From: CAYFJO01 sp964343305
GTDB lineage: Bacteria > Planctomycetota > Planctomycetia > Pirellulales > Pirellulaceae
DNA length: 64,000 bases
Direction of reading: 5' to 3'
NCBI GenBank assembly: GCA_964343305.1
Contig: CAYFJO010000010.1
Span: 1 to 64,000, forward strand
Part shown: positions 17,705 through 26,717 of the stretch, piece after piece
Layout of the letters: each line of letters starts with the position of its first letter
Position numbering within the stretch: the first letter of the stretch is position 1
The notes under the pieces: model-generated
Seen by the model: the letters and a program-made list of their open reading frames with translations, nothing else
Told to the model about the DNA's origin: nothing
Databases searched by the model: none
Position numbers and translations under genes: made by a program

Positions 17705-17741
17705 CTTAGTGTAAGTCTAACACTAAGCATGTTGCCGTCAA
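17705..17741 (-). promoter_or_regulatory. Predicted pncB promoter with overlapping 23-bp palindromic operator (candidate NrtR box)
   Basis: CTTAGTGT (17705-17712) and ACACTAAG (17720-17727) are perfect inverted arms. The 7-base centre AAGTCTA extends the symmetry, so only one base pair of the 23-bp site is asymmetric. On the minus strand a -35 like TTGACG (complement of 17736-17741) stands 16 bases before a -10 like TAGACT (17714-17719), which lies inside the palindrome. The operator ends 11 bases upstream of the pncB ATG. NrtR binding here would block RNA polymerase. No second copy of the box was found in the window. The regulator assignment is inferred from the neighbouring nrtR gene. Confidence 0.7.
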
Positions 17742-17771
17742 GGTCGCAACGGTCGTGCCACCTATAGTGAC

Positions 17772-17807
17772 TAGACTTCCGATGTTTTCTGAAACTTCGG
17801 AAGTCTA
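17772..17807. repeat. Palindromic repeat TAGACTTCCGA family (family B, copy 2)
   Basis: TAGACTTCCGA and TCGGAAGTCTA form 11-base arms, with a partly paired 14-base middle. It lies between the divergent pncB and 17858 genes, upstream of the pncB promoter. Confidence 0.8.
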
Positions 17808-17857
17808 AAGCAGACCTAAAGCTATGTCGCGCTTGTCGTGCGAGATAGAATAGTGCC

Positions 17858-18292
17858 ATGAGCGAAAGTCAAATTGGACAAAAAGTTCGACAAGTTCCCA
17901 AATGTACAGCACTCGTAGTTTGCGATCGTGTCAAACGCGACGAGAGCACGGGTCGCAAGACAATCAAGGGAACGTTCGATCGGCTGGTGGCTCCGAAAAA
18001 CGAGCCAATCAAGATGCGGTTTCAAGTGTACACCGAGTTGACGGACGGCTTGGGTTCGGTGCCGCTGAAAATCCAAATCGTCGATGCCGACTCGGGAATT
18101 GTGGACGATGACTCGGTGATGTTCGAAAGCACTCTCGTCGCAAGTTTTCCTCATCAGTTGAAGACAACGACAGCGGTGTTTGAGGTACGACTTACGTTCC
18201 CCCAACCTGGTGTTTACCGCTGCATCCTGAAAGCCGAAGAGCACGAGATCATGTCGAAGCGGATCATCGTGAACGAATCCGATCGCGGGTAG
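17858..18292 (+). CDS. Conserved small protein, DUF6941-like
   Basis: This encodes 144 residues with no signal peptide or membrane segment. It begins with a polar N-terminus, then TALVVCDRVKRDE and FDRLVAPKNEPIKMRFQVYTEL, followed by beta-rich sequence (VPLKIQIVDADSG, AVFEVRLTFPQPGVYRCILKAEEHEI). This pattern resembles a family of small bacterial proteins of unknown function with a predicted beta-sandwich fold (DUF6941). I can support a compact cytoplasmic beta protein but no activity. It is divergent from pncB and followed by a half copy of repeat family B and the convergent haem-protein gene. Confidence 0.7.
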   Translation: MSESQIGQKVRQVPKCTALVVCDRVKRDESTGRKTIKGTFDRLVAPKNEPIKMRFQVYTELTDGLGSVPLKIQIVDADSGIVDDDSVMFESTLVASFPHQLKTTTAVFEVRLTFPQPGVYRCILKAEEHEIMSKRIIVNESDRG

Positions 18293-18296
18293 CTCC

Positions 18297-18309
18297 GACT
18301 TCCGAAGTT
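18297..18309. repeat. Half copy of repeat family B
   Basis: GACTTCCGAAGTT matches one arm of family B, but the complementary arm is absent. It lies 4 bp after the stop of the 17858 gene, between two convergent genes. Confidence 0.6.
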
Positions 18310-18319
18310 AACACGTACG

Positions 18320-21256
18320 TCATTCTTTGAACGGAATCTTGCCGTCCAGGTAACGCCAGTTCTTAATGAACGAAATCAAGTCGGCCATGTCTTGATGCGG
18401 GATCTTCTTTTCCAATCCTTCGGGCATTAGTGAGATTCCTGTCGAGCGCATTTCGTCGATCTCGCCGCGTGACAGTGTTATGGATTTGTTCTCCGGTTGG
18501 CGCAACGTGATGGATGTCGATGTTTCGTTCGCTAACACACCGGTTAAAATTCGACCGTCGGTGGTGATGACAACATAAGCAACATAATTCGCGTCGATGG
18601 CACGATTGGGCTGGATGATGTCGGTCAAATACTGTGTTGGCTGCTTGGTTCGTGAATCGGAAATGTTTGGCGCGACGTCGACGCCAAGATCGCCGATACG
18701 ATGGCACTGCGCACAGTTGGCTTTGAAAACTTGCCGGCCGTGAATCGGTTCGCCTTTTAGTTTCAAAACCGCTTGATAATCCGCCAGTGTTTGAACTCGA
18801 TCGGCTGGAATGGCGCTGGCCAGCAGTTTCGTGGCGCGATTCTTGATTTCCGCGTTGCCATGATTAAGCAATCGATTCGTGCGCGAGCCATCGAGTTCCC
18901 CCGGTTTGATGTTTTCCGCTTCGATTTCGTCGAGCAGCAATGTCGTGCGATCGGCTCGTGCCAACAGACCATCAAGTATTGGTCCACGAATCGCTGGTGA
19001 TTCGCTGGGAAACGACTTGATCAACGCTTGCCAAGGTTCGAGACCGGCGTGGCGCCGAAGTGCGTCGATGGCCGCAATGCGTACGGCTTGCGACGTTTGA
19101 TCTTGTGCGAGAACCCCCAGGATATTCGCGTCCGTGTGCAGGGCAAGGAGTTGAATCGCTTCGATGCGCTCGTTGTCAGGCGACTTTTTGTTCCCAGCCA
19201 GCACGGCGGCTCTTTCGAAGTGGGTCAGAATGCCCGCCTCAACGTCGTCGCCGGACTTGTCGAGTAGTGATTGAAGTGACTTGCGTTGTCCCAGCAGCGA
19301 TTGGCCAAAAGCGGTGATGACGGCACGTTGTGTGTGGGCGACCTGTTCATCGTAATCCTTCGACAAGAACTCCAAAGTTCGCCGCAGTTCTTTTTCATCA
19401 CGATTCTTCCCAGCGGCGGCAAACAAGTCGGTAAGCAACAATTGCGCACCGGGTTTATCACTCCAATTTGAAGTCTGAGCGAACAGGTTGCCCCAGCTAC
19501 CTGCATTGTCGCCGGCCGCGATGATCACGGCATGCCGCAGCCAATCATCCTTGACGCTGGCAAACAACAAAACTTGCATGCCGTGAAAGATTTTGTTGTA
19601 TGTTTCGGGCAGCGGAGTGATGGAAAGTGCGACCTGAAATTGAACACCTGTGTCAGTATCACCTGCGAGGGACAAAATGTCGTTTAATCGATCTGGATTC
19701 TTATCCAACCAATGTTCGGCCATCAAGACGCCCTGACGACGGACACGCGGTTCGCCGTCTTTCATGGCTTCCAACACATCATCTTCGGATTCGGCACCAA
19801 GCCCCCTAAGCAACCACAGTGCCTGTAGACGAGCCGCTGCCAGTTTACCTCGTCTTGCCGTGTTCCGCAGTGATGTTTCGGCCGATTTGTCTTGCCGCTC
19901 CAGCAACAGCCGGGCCGAAGTTTCTCGCCACCAGGCGTTGGTGTTCTCAAGGTGTTGTACCAGCTGTTCGCTGGATGCCTTTGATAGCTGCGGTGTTGCC
20001 GGCTTTTTCGCCGAGTCTTTGGAGGTGATGCGGTAGATTCGACCGCGATTATTTCCCAGCAGCAAGTCGCGACGTGTTTTCAATTCCGTTGGCATAAACT
20101 GCGGATGCTCGATCACGGCGCGGTACATATCGACGACGTACAGCGCACCGTCGGGGCCCGTTCGTAGGTTGACCGGCCGAAACCACTGGTCGCGCGACGC
20201 GAGGAATTCGACACCCTCGCGAGCCGGCTTGGCAGTGAACGTCGCGCCAGCGGGTTTCATGATTTCACGATGAACGAGATGCCCCGTTGGGTCACAAGTA
20301 AAGGCGTTCCCGTAAAACTCGTCGGGCAACGCGTCGCCGCGGAAGATGTCGACGCCGCAAGCCGCGGTGAATTGACCGGCGTGCAAGTTCGAGGTTGTCC
20401 AGGCACGAGCGATGGGATAGATGCGCGATGCAGCACCAGCAATGGCGACATCATTAAAGATTGCGGGCACAGCGGCTAACGGGTTTTTCTTGAGGTAGCG
20501 GTTTTCGATGACGATGTGTTTGACAGGATTGCGATTGCTACAGACGAATCGATTGCCCCAGTCGTCAAACGTCAAACCGAACTGACCAACGCCGCTGACA
20601 GGCTCGAACTTGTGCGTCATAGGGTCGAATCGAAAGTCCATGCCGCTGATCGAAACGGGTTTCGAGTCGGGATCGCGGGCGTCGACCACCGTGCCACCTC
20701 GCAAACCGTTGGCGATGTAGATGTGATTGTCCAGCGCCAATCGGGGGTGGTTGGCGCGAAGCTGTGTGTTCTCTTGAGCAAAGCCGGTGTACCAGGTTTC
20801 GACTTGATCGGCCCGCCCATCGCCCGTGGTATCTTTCATATAGGCGACTTGGCCCGCCATCGTGACGAATGCGCCGCCTTTCCACGGCTGCAGGCCGGTC
20901 GCAAACAGCAATTCGTCCGCAAAGATCTTGACCGTTTCATAATTGCCGTCGTTGTCTTTGTCTTCGAGGATCTTGATGCGCGACTTGGGCTTTTCCCCGG
21001 CAGCAGGCCCGTGCGGATAGTCTCGCATCTCCACAACCCACATGCGGCCGTCTTCGTCGAATCGGATGGCGACGGGATCGATCACTTCAGGCTCGCTTGC
21101 CACAGCTTCTATCTTCAAACCGGGGACGAGTTCGAAGTGGGCGAGCGAGTCTTTCGCTTGGATGGGGCTCTTGGGGGACGCAGGCTTTTCGGCAGCCGCG
21201 TTCAAAGGAATTGTAATCGCCAATGAAATGACCAAGCCGCGAAACACTGTAACCAT
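18320..21256 (-). CDS. PVC-type haem-binding CxxCH dehydrogenase-like protein with HEAT repeats
   Basis: This encodes 978 residues from the ATG at 21254-21256, preceded by a GGAG-type ribosome site. A signal peptide follows (MVTVFRGLVISLAITIPLNAAA). The order matches its paralogue at 6211-9207: a propeller (residues ~40-400: DPVAIRFDEDGRMWVVEMRDY, NRFVCSNRNPVKH, GALYVVDMYR), helical HEAT repeats (~430-820), then CAQCHRIGDLG near residue 847 as the haem site and the terminal ILTGVLANETSTSITLRQPE segment. It is presumed to be a periplasmic or membrane-associated redox protein; substrate unknown. The gene is divergent from the DUF1559 gene. Confidence 0.9.
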   Translation of the reverse strand: MVTVFRGLVISLAITIPLNAAAEKPASPKSPIQAKDSLAHFELVPGLKIEAVASEPEVIDPVAIRFDEDGRMWVVEMRDYPHGPAAGEKPKSRIKILEDKDNDGNYETVKIFADELLFATGLQPWKGGAFVTMAGQVAYMKDTTGDGRADQVETWYTGFAQENTQLRANHPRLALDNHIYIANGLRGGTVVDARDPDSKPVSISGMDFRFDPMTHKFEPVSGVGQFGLTFDDWGNRFVCSNRNPVKHIVIENRYLKKNPLAAVPAIFNDVAIAGAASRIYPIARAWTTSNLHAGQFTAACGVDIFRGDALPDEFYGNAFTCDPTGHLVHREIMKPAGATFTAKPAREGVEFLASRDQWFRPVNLRTGPDGALYVVDMYRAVIEHPQFMPTELKTRRDLLLGNNRGRIYRITSKDSAKKPATPQLSKASSEQLVQHLENTNAWWRETSARLLLERQDKSAETSLRNTARRGKLAAARLQALWLLRGLGAESEDDVLEAMKDGEPRVRRQGVLMAEHWLDKNPDRLNDILSLAGDTDTGVQFQVALSITPLPETYNKIFHGMQVLLFASVKDDWLRHAVIIAAGDNAGSWGNLFAQTSNWSDKPGAQLLLTDLFAAAGKNRDEKELRRTLEFLSKDYDEQVAHTQRAVITAFGQSLLGQRKSLQSLLDKSGDDVEAGILTHFERAAVLAGNKKSPDNERIEAIQLLALHTDANILGVLAQDQTSQAVRIAAIDALRRHAGLEPWQALIKSFPSESPAIRGPILDGLLARADRTTLLLDEIEAENIKPGELDGSRTNRLLNHGNAEIKNRATKLLASAIPADRVQTLADYQAVLKLKGEPIHGRQVFKANCAQCHRIGDLGVDVAPNISDSRTKQPTQYLTDIIQPNRAIDANYVAYVVITTDGRILTGVLANETSTSITLRQPENKSITLSRGEIDEMRSTGISLMPEGLEKKIPHQDMADLISFIKNWRYLDGKIPFKE

Positions 21257-21575
21257 CGAATTGATCTCCAAGGGAGCAAACAAGTTGGGGCATCGTGCTA
21301 CGAGGTTACCACGCTCGGAGGCGAATCTCAATCATTGACGCTCTGTTCGCTCCGATGGGGAACTACACGGATCAAGAGTGAGAAGAGGTGACCTTGGAAT
21401 TGCCGCATCGTCGAACGAACGTGTCACACAAAATCGATAAGACTTGTGAGGAGAATGACCCCGACAACGAAGTCTAGTTTCCTGAGCCCGTTCGAGGCCC
21501 CGGGCTTCGTTAACGCGTTAAGCACGCAACTGTTCGCGTATCTTTCGTTTCTCGTCTTCTCTCAAGGAGATTGTG
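21257..21575. other. Divergent intergenic region, 319 bp
   Basis: It lies between the starts of the PVC haem protein (minus) and the DUF1559 protein (plus) and must carry both promoters. A GC-rich segment around 21485-21515 (GAGGCCCCGGGCTTC, then GTTAACGCGTTAA) has partial symmetry. No gene, tRNA or repeat of the families listed here was seen. Confidence 0.5.
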
Positions 21576-22712
21576 ATGGATGGGTCATCTCGCGCGCCGA
21601 CTTTCACGCTGTTTCAGTTGTTCGTTGTGATCAGCGTGCTGGCGTTGATTATGGCAGTGAGCTTGCCGTCGATTCAAGCGGCACGCGAAGAGTCGCGAAA
21701 AGCGCAGTGTACGAACAACCTGAAGTCCATCGGTGTCGCGCTGCTGAATTACGAGGACACTTACCGGCAACTGCCCTTCAACTCGCAGTCGGAAAACAAG
21801 TACATTCTCAACGGTCAAAAGCCTGGCCTGGAAGGTGCACGAGGTTCAGTCTTGTTCAAGGTGCTACCTTTCATGTTGCAGGACCCAATGTATGGCAGTC
21901 TCCAGGATGAAACGAACAACTTTCGCGACGACGATGGGTTGTTGTATCGAGTTTGGAAAAAGGAAGACCAGGGGCGAATCCCGCTGGGTTACGAACCATA
22001 CTTCACCCACATTCACGTTCCCAGTTTTTGGTGTCCATCGGCCGATAGCCCGAAGTGGAATACCAACGCGGAGCACGATCGTGATAAACATGCCCTGGCC
22101 TGCTATGCGATGAGCGTCGGTGCTCAGCGGCGTGACGATGAAGCAGGATGCAACTCAAGCGACGAGTCGATTGTTGGGCCGTTGATCAAGCACTGCGGGG
22201 ATTTTCATTCATTGGGGTTTGAGGATGGGCCTGGAGCAGCCGACTGGGGAAACGACTATCGGATCCGATACATATCTGGTGCGTTCAGTGCCACGTACTA
22301 CGGGGCGACACTTGGCGAATTCATTGATGGGACGTCCAACACGATTGTCGCGGGCGAGTTCTTGCCGAATCGGACTGAGGATGCGTGGCAGTGGGGTTGG
22401 ATGATCGGATTCGAAAAAGGGGCCGTACTGGGGACGGCCGCGCCTTGTAACGCGCCGGCGCGATCGCACGGTGGGAGACCCGTCGCTCCGCATGAAAGTA
22501 TCGATCCAACCGGCACGCTCTTGTCGCATCCATGCGCCCAGCCGGGTGATCACATTTTTGGCTTTGGCTTCAAATCCATGCATGCTGGCAATGGTTGTAA
22601 CATCCTTTTGGGCGATGGGTCCGTGATGTTTGTGTCGCAGGACGTTGATTATGAAGCGTGGCAGAACGCTGGCGCACTTGCCGATAAATCAGGAACGTCG
22701 CCAGGCGAATGA
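21576..22712 (+). CDS. DUF1559 domain protein with type IV pilin-like N-terminus
   Basis: This encodes 378 residues. The ATG at 21576 is preferred over the GTG at 21573 because AAGGAG (21563-21568) is then 7 bases away. The N-terminus APTFTLFQLFVVISVLALIM is a prepilin-like methylation and transmembrane segment (normally FTLVELLVVI). It is followed by SLPSIQAAREESRKAQCTNN and LKSIGVALLNYEDTYRQLP, the diagnostic start of DUF1559. The C-terminus HAGNGCNILLGDGSVMFVS is the matching end motif. Such proteins are massively expanded in planctomycetes and probably assemble or act at the cell surface. Glu at the +5 pilin position is replaced by Gln (LFQLF), a mild oddity. Confidence 0.9.
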   Translation: MDGSSRAPTFTLFQLFVVISVLALIMAVSLPSIQAAREESRKAQCTNNLKSIGVALLNYEDTYRQLPFNSQSENKYILNGQKPGLEGARGSVLFKVLPFMLQDPMYGSLQDETNNFRDDDGLLYRVWKKEDQGRIPLGYEPYFTHIHVPSFWCPSADSPKWNTNAEHDRDKHALACYAMSVGAQRRDDEAGCNSSDESIVGPLIKHCGDFHSLGFEDGPGAADWGNDYRIRYISGAFSATYYGATLGEFIDGTSNTIVAGEFLPNRTEDAWQWGWMIGFEKGAVLGTAAPCNAPARSHGGRPVAPHESIDPTGTLLSHPCAQPGDHIFGFGFKSMHAGNGCNILLGDGSVMFVSQDVDYEAWQNAGALADKSGTSPGE

Positions 22713-22765
22713 TAAATTATGATCGATCCACGGTCGTGGATTTTTGATCAAATCGATAGTGCGCC

Positions 22766-22792
22766 GGAACAATTGGGGACAATTGTTCTACA
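22766..22792. repeat. Half copy of repeat family A abutting a stop codon
   Basis: GGAACAATTGGGGACAATTG followed by TTCTACA matches the right arm of the family A copy at 13459-13519. AACAATTG and CAATTGTT inside it can pair by themselves. The last base (22792) directly touches the stop codon (22793-22795) of the thioredoxin-NHL gene. Confidence 0.8.
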
Positions 22793-25174
22793 TTAGGGCT
22801 CGATGATGTGCGTGAGTTGGACGGCGTCGGATTCGGCGTTGGCATCGACTTTAACCGCGGCGGTCCATTGGACGCTGCCGACTTTGCACAGGCCCTCGCC
22901 ACCTTCTTGGCAGTAGAAATAGTTCATTGAAACGGTGAGCGAATCTTGTATCGAGTCGGCGGCGACGGTGACTTCAACTTCGGCAGCCGGAATCTCGATG
23001 CGTTTTGGTTTTTCGTCCGTTGAAACATGGAAACTCATCGGGGCCAGCGGATTGATTTTCCAGCCTGCGGGCAAATCGAGTTTGATGCGAACTTTGACCT
23101 TGCCGTCGGTGGCTTTGACCGTCTGTGCTTTTGCTTTGACCTTGCTTGCGCCGGCGAAGGCGGATGGTTTTTCTTGAGTGGGTGGATTGGGTGGTGTGAG
23201 GCCGGCGACTTCGAACGTGCCGACCTCCTTTGTCTTCAAGTCAAACGTGCGAATCAAGTGATTGTTCGTGTCGGCGATGTACAGCACGTCGCCCGCAATG
23301 GTAATGCCGGCGGGTTCGTCGAACGTGGCGGCTGCGTCGTCCTTGCCGGGCTCGCCGGTGCCCGCAATCGTGTGTGTCTCGCCGGTCTTGGCGTCGGTGA
23401 CTTTAACTTTGTTGTTGTAAGTGTCGGCGATGTAGATTTTGCCTTCGTTGTAGACGACACCCAGCGCGTGCTGGAGTTGCACGCCTTCCATTTTCATCTC
23501 GCCGTTCACATCGCGAACAAACGAGCCGTCTTCGTCTTTGGCATAGACCACATGCGGTTGTTTGCCGTCGACGTCGCCGAATGCGAACAAGCGACCGCCG
23601 GGCAGCATGGACGAGCCAGTCACGGTTTTCACTTCTTTCGTCGCGTCGAATGGAACGGCGCGAATCGAACTGCCTTCGCTATCGGCGACATACAGCCATG
23701 TGCCGTCCGACGTGAGGCCGCTGGGCTGAGCGAAAGATGAAAAGCCGGTTTCATACGGCTGCTGTGGCAACAGCGGACCGTCCACGATGTCCTCGCGACC
23801 GTTGCCCGCGTAAGGGCCGATTTCCGATTCGTCCAATGGCATTTTCCAGATTTGGTGCGGACCGGCCATCGCGATATACAGATCACTTTCGTGGACCCAT
23901 AAGGCCCAGGGGCTGTTGAGTCCTGTTTCCATCGGTGGTCCCACCCAACGCTCGGGAAGCGGATCGGTGCGAGCGATATTCTCCAGGCCAGGCCATGGAT
24001 TGCGGCCTTGCTGCCCAACGCCGGCGATCGTCTTCACCGTCTTTTTGGCGAGGTCGACCTTGCGAATCATGTGGTTTTCCGTGTCGGCGACGTACAAAGT
24101 CTGCTTGTGCAAAACCATGCCTTGCGGGTGGTCGAACGAAGCCTCGTCATAACCTCCGTCGTCACGTCCAATCGCGCCGCTGCCGATAATGTCGATTACT
24201 TTTCCGGAGTTGGGCGTGTCGAGCGACGTGATCACAATTCGGTTGTGATTGCTGTCAGAGATGAACAGGCGGTTGTTTTCCGCGTCCGCAAGCACTTTGC
24301 CTGGGAAACGCAGCGGGGTCTCCTCTTGGCGGTGCGCAAGTAAGTCGAAGTGAATCGGCGAATCATCCAGCAGCTTTCGTTTGCGATAATAGGGCATGGC
24401 GTTCTTGAGGATCGCGTCGACGTTTTCGAATTGAATCTCGCCGCTGCGCCCCCAAACGGCGTAGCCTTCCGGGTCGATCATCAAGACGGTCGGCCAACTG
24501 CGAACACCAAACGTGTTCCAAACGCGGTGGTCGTGGTCGTTGATCACCGGGTGCTCGATCTCGTATCGCAAGATTGCTTCTGAGATGTTCTTGGAATCTT
24601 TCTCCGTTTCGAACTTGGCTGAATGAACGCCAATCACGACTAGTTCGTTGGGATACTTGTGTTCGAGCTTTTTGAGTTCTGGCAGAATGTGGATGCAGTT
24701 GATGCAGCAGTAGGTCCAGAAATCGAGAATGACAAACTTGCCTTTGAGGTCGGCTTTGCGCAGCGGACCGCCGGTGTTAATCCACTTGGCGTCTTTTGGA
24801 AAATCTGGAATGCGGATGCGATGTGCGAAAGGACTGGCTTCAACCGGTTCTTCTTCGTTGTTCTTCGGTTCGTCTTCATCAGTCTTCGGTTCATCGGCCT
24901 TCGGTTCGTCTTCATCGACCTTCGGTTCATCGCCCTTTGAATCGTCTTTGTTTGGTTCGTCGCTCTTGGGTTCGCCCTTGTTCACCGGCTCAGGTTCTTG
25001 GTTTGACTTCGACTCGTCAACGTTTCCTTGTTTTGGTTGGCCGGATTTCTTGGTCTCGTCCGGCTTCTGTTGCGAGACGGCGGGTGAATCACAACACGTA
25101 TGCAAAATGCCTAAAAAAGCGATGACGATGATTGCCAAGCGTTGAATCCATCCTTGATGTAATGACGTCGCCAT
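22793..25174 (-). CDS. Exported thioredoxin-NHL repeat protein with acidic linker
   Basis: This encodes 793 residues. A hydrophobic export signal (~8-28) is followed by a ~75-residue linker made of repeated D/E-E-P-K units (DEPKVDEDEPKADEPKT). Residues ~130-270 are a thioredoxin-like fold with DFWTYCCINCIHILPEL, the redox motif of TlpA-like proteins. Residues ~290-650 contain NHL propeller repeats (DSNHNRIVI, DTENHMIRKVDL, DTYNNKVKV, DTNNHLIRTFDL). The last ~110 residues resemble the N-terminal DsbD domain and hold a cysteine pair (YFYCQEGGEGLCK). A role in periplasmic disulfide handling is likely; the partner is unknown. It is convergent with the DUF1559 gene. Confidence 0.88.
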   Translation of the reverse strand: MATSLHQGWIQRLAIIVIAFLGILHTCCDSPAVSQQKPDETKKSGQPKQGNVDESKSNQEPEPVNKGEPKSDEPNKDDSKGDEPKVDEDEPKADEPKTDEDEPKNNEEEPVEASPFAHRIRIPDFPKDAKWINTGGPLRKADLKGKFVILDFWTYCCINCIHILPELKKLEHKYPNELVVIGVHSAKFETEKDSKNISEAILRYEIEHPVINDHDHRVWNTFGVRSWPTVLMIDPEGYAVWGRSGEIQFENVDAILKNAMPYYRKRKLLDDSPIHFDLLAHRQEETPLRFPGKVLADAENNRLFISDSNHNRIVITSLDTPNSGKVIDIIGSGAIGRDDGGYDEASFDHPQGMVLHKQTLYVADTENHMIRKVDLAKKTVKTIAGVGQQGRNPWPGLENIARTDPLPERWVGPPMETGLNSPWALWVHESDLYIAMAGPHQIWKMPLDESEIGPYAGNGREDIVDGPLLPQQPYETGFSSFAQPSGLTSDGTWLYVADSEGSSIRAVPFDATKEVKTVTGSSMLPGGRLFAFGDVDGKQPHVVYAKDEDGSFVRDVNGEMKMEGVQLQHALGVVYNEGKIYIADTYNNKVKVTDAKTGETHTIAGTGEPGKDDAAATFDEPAGITIAGDVLYIADTNNHLIRTFDLKTKEVGTFEVAGLTPPNPPTQEKPSAFAGASKVKAKAQTVKATDGKVKVRIKLDLPAGWKINPLAPMSFHVSTDEKPKRIEIPAAEVEVTVAADSIQDSLTVSMNYFYCQEGGEGLCKVGSVQWTAAVKVDANAESDAVQLTHIIEP

Positions 25175-25702
25175 GGTGTTCTACTCCCGCAGGATAAATC
25201 GATCTGCGTTGATTTGTTATTCGGACCTTATGATATCCAAGTCGCGGGATTACGCGAAACCATAAAGTTTGGTGTGTGCCGAAATGCAGGAAAACTGTAT
25301 CCGATTCAACAATTCCTACGCACACCACCCATTTTTCCTATATTCACCACAATGTTTATTGTGTATATCTGGATTAGCCAACCAATGACATAATAATCTA
25401 AGTATTTACAGTAAAACAGGTTGCTTCCAAATCGCCACAGCCAGCACAATTCTCAGACTCGATATTACGCAATAAGCCATCGCACACTTTGCAACGATTC
25501 AAACTCTGTGCAAAGAATTCCTTTTGCCTGGTTTACAGTTTTGTCGAATTAACCCGTATATGTGCGTAATTGGTAAAGGACGACCGAGCTTAACACAGGA
25601 CTGAAAAACAGACTCGCGACGGCTCCCAACACAACGCGGAAAGCCGATACGATTCCTCGGGACGCGAGTCATAGATTGTTAAGAAACTGGGAGTGCTTTC
25701 AG
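25175..25702. other. AT-rich divergent intergenic region, 528 bp
   Basis: It separates the divergent thioredoxin-NHL and DUF1573 genes. The central part (about 25300-25520) is clearly more AT-rich than the rest of the window and includes the small inverted repeat CACAAT-GTTT-ATTGTG near 25349-25364. It probably contains both promoters and perhaps regulator sites. No coding frame with a credible start was found. Confidence 0.5.
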
Positions 25703-26686
25703 ATGATTCGCCACTTGATGCTCGCCACTTTGCTCCTCACGTCCGCCGCACCGAGCGTGTTTGGCAAGCCTTGGGCGGTCGACATGTTCGAAACCACGAA
25801 CCACGACTTTGGTGTCGTTGCTCGTGGGGCACCCGCGTCTTTCGAATTCAAACTGACCAACAAGTACGTCGAAGACGTGCATATTGCCAGCGTTCGCAGC
25901 AGTTGCGGTTGCACGACTCCAAGAATCATGACGGCGGATCTGAAGTCTCTGGAAACCGGCTCGATTCTGGCGACCTACAACACTAGTTCATTTCTTGGCA
26001 AACGCAGCGCGACAATTGTCGTGACCATTGACAAGCCCTACTTTGCTGAAGTGAAGTTGACGGTGTCAGGTTTCATTCGCGGTGACATCGTGTTCGATCC
26101 GGGGACGGCTGACTTTGGAACAATCAGCCAGGGAGCGGCGGCCAGCAAACTTGTGAAACTCAATTACGCTGGGCATTCGAATTGGCGAATCGTGGATGTT
26201 CGCAGCAGTGCCAAATCGAATTACATCGTCGATCTTAAAGAAGCCGGCCGCATTGGCAATCGAGTGACGTATCACCTGAACATCAGTTTGAAAGACTCGG
26301 CATCTACGGGATTCTTTCAAGACCAGATTACGATTGTCACCAACGATACCGCGAATCAAACGATCCCGCTCACCGTCCACGGAAAGATTGTTCCGTCGCT
26401 GGTGGTCAGCCCGGCGTCGTTGTTCATGGGCGTTCTTAAGCTGGGACAATCCGTGACCAAGACTGTGGCTGTCCGTGGTAAGAAACCTTTCCGGATTGTC
26501 GAGATGAAATGTGGTCATCCGAGTTTCGCATTCAAGTCGACCGACGAGGCGAAGACGCTGCACATGGTTCCCATTACTTTTCGTGCAGACAAGAGCGGCA
26601 ACGTTTCGCAGACGATCGAGATTCACACGGACTTGGGCGGATCGGTCAAATGCCTGGCGACCGCGACAGTACAAGACGGGAGTTGA
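25703..26686 (+). CDS. Exported DUF1573 protein
   Basis: This encodes 327 residues from the ATG at 25703, with GGGAG nine bases upstream. An earlier TTG in frame is less likely. A signal peptide (MIRHLMLATLLLTSAAPSVFG) is followed by three successive beta-sandwich units. The first has the DUF1573 hallmark NHDFGVVARGAP and SVRSSCGCTTPRI. The second and third start at DPGTADFGTISQG and SPASLFMGVLKLG. DUF1573 units resemble ASH/PapD-like domains and are common on exported proteins of this phylum; no enzymatic residues are visible. The function is unknown, probably extracytoplasmic binding or structure. Confidence 0.88.
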   Translation: MIRHLMLATLLLTSAAPSVFGKPWAVDMFETTNHDFGVVARGAPASFEFKLTNKYVEDVHIASVRSSCGCTTPRIMTADLKSLETGSILATYNTSSFLGKRSATIVVTIDKPYFAEVKLTVSGFIRGDIVFDPGTADFGTISQGAAASKLVKLNYAGHSNWRIVDVRSSAKSNYIVDLKEAGRIGNRVTYHLNISLKDSASTGFFQDQITIVTNDTANQTIPLTVHGKIVPSLVVSPASLFMGVLKLGQSVTKTVAVRGKKPFRIVEMKCGHPSFAFKSTDEAKTLHMVPITFRADKSGNVSQTIEIHTDLGGSVKCLATATVQDGS

Positions 26687-26690
26687 ATCG

Positions 26691-26711
26691 GTACTCAGTA
26701 CTTAGTACTTA
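26691..26711. repeat. Short GTACT-type repeat between convergent genes
   Basis: GTACTCAGTACTTAGTACTT contains three overlapping AGTACT/GTACT units and can fold on itself. It lies 4 bp after the DUF1573 stop and just before the methyltransferase stop (26718), so it may act as a bidirectional terminator structure. Confidence 0.4.
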
Positions 26712-26717
26712 CCCAGG

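Noticed and set aside
21446..21910. 154-codon frame upstream of and overlapping DUF1559
   Set aside because: Out of frame with the confident DUF1559 gene and no ribosome site; the N-terminal part is not family-like.
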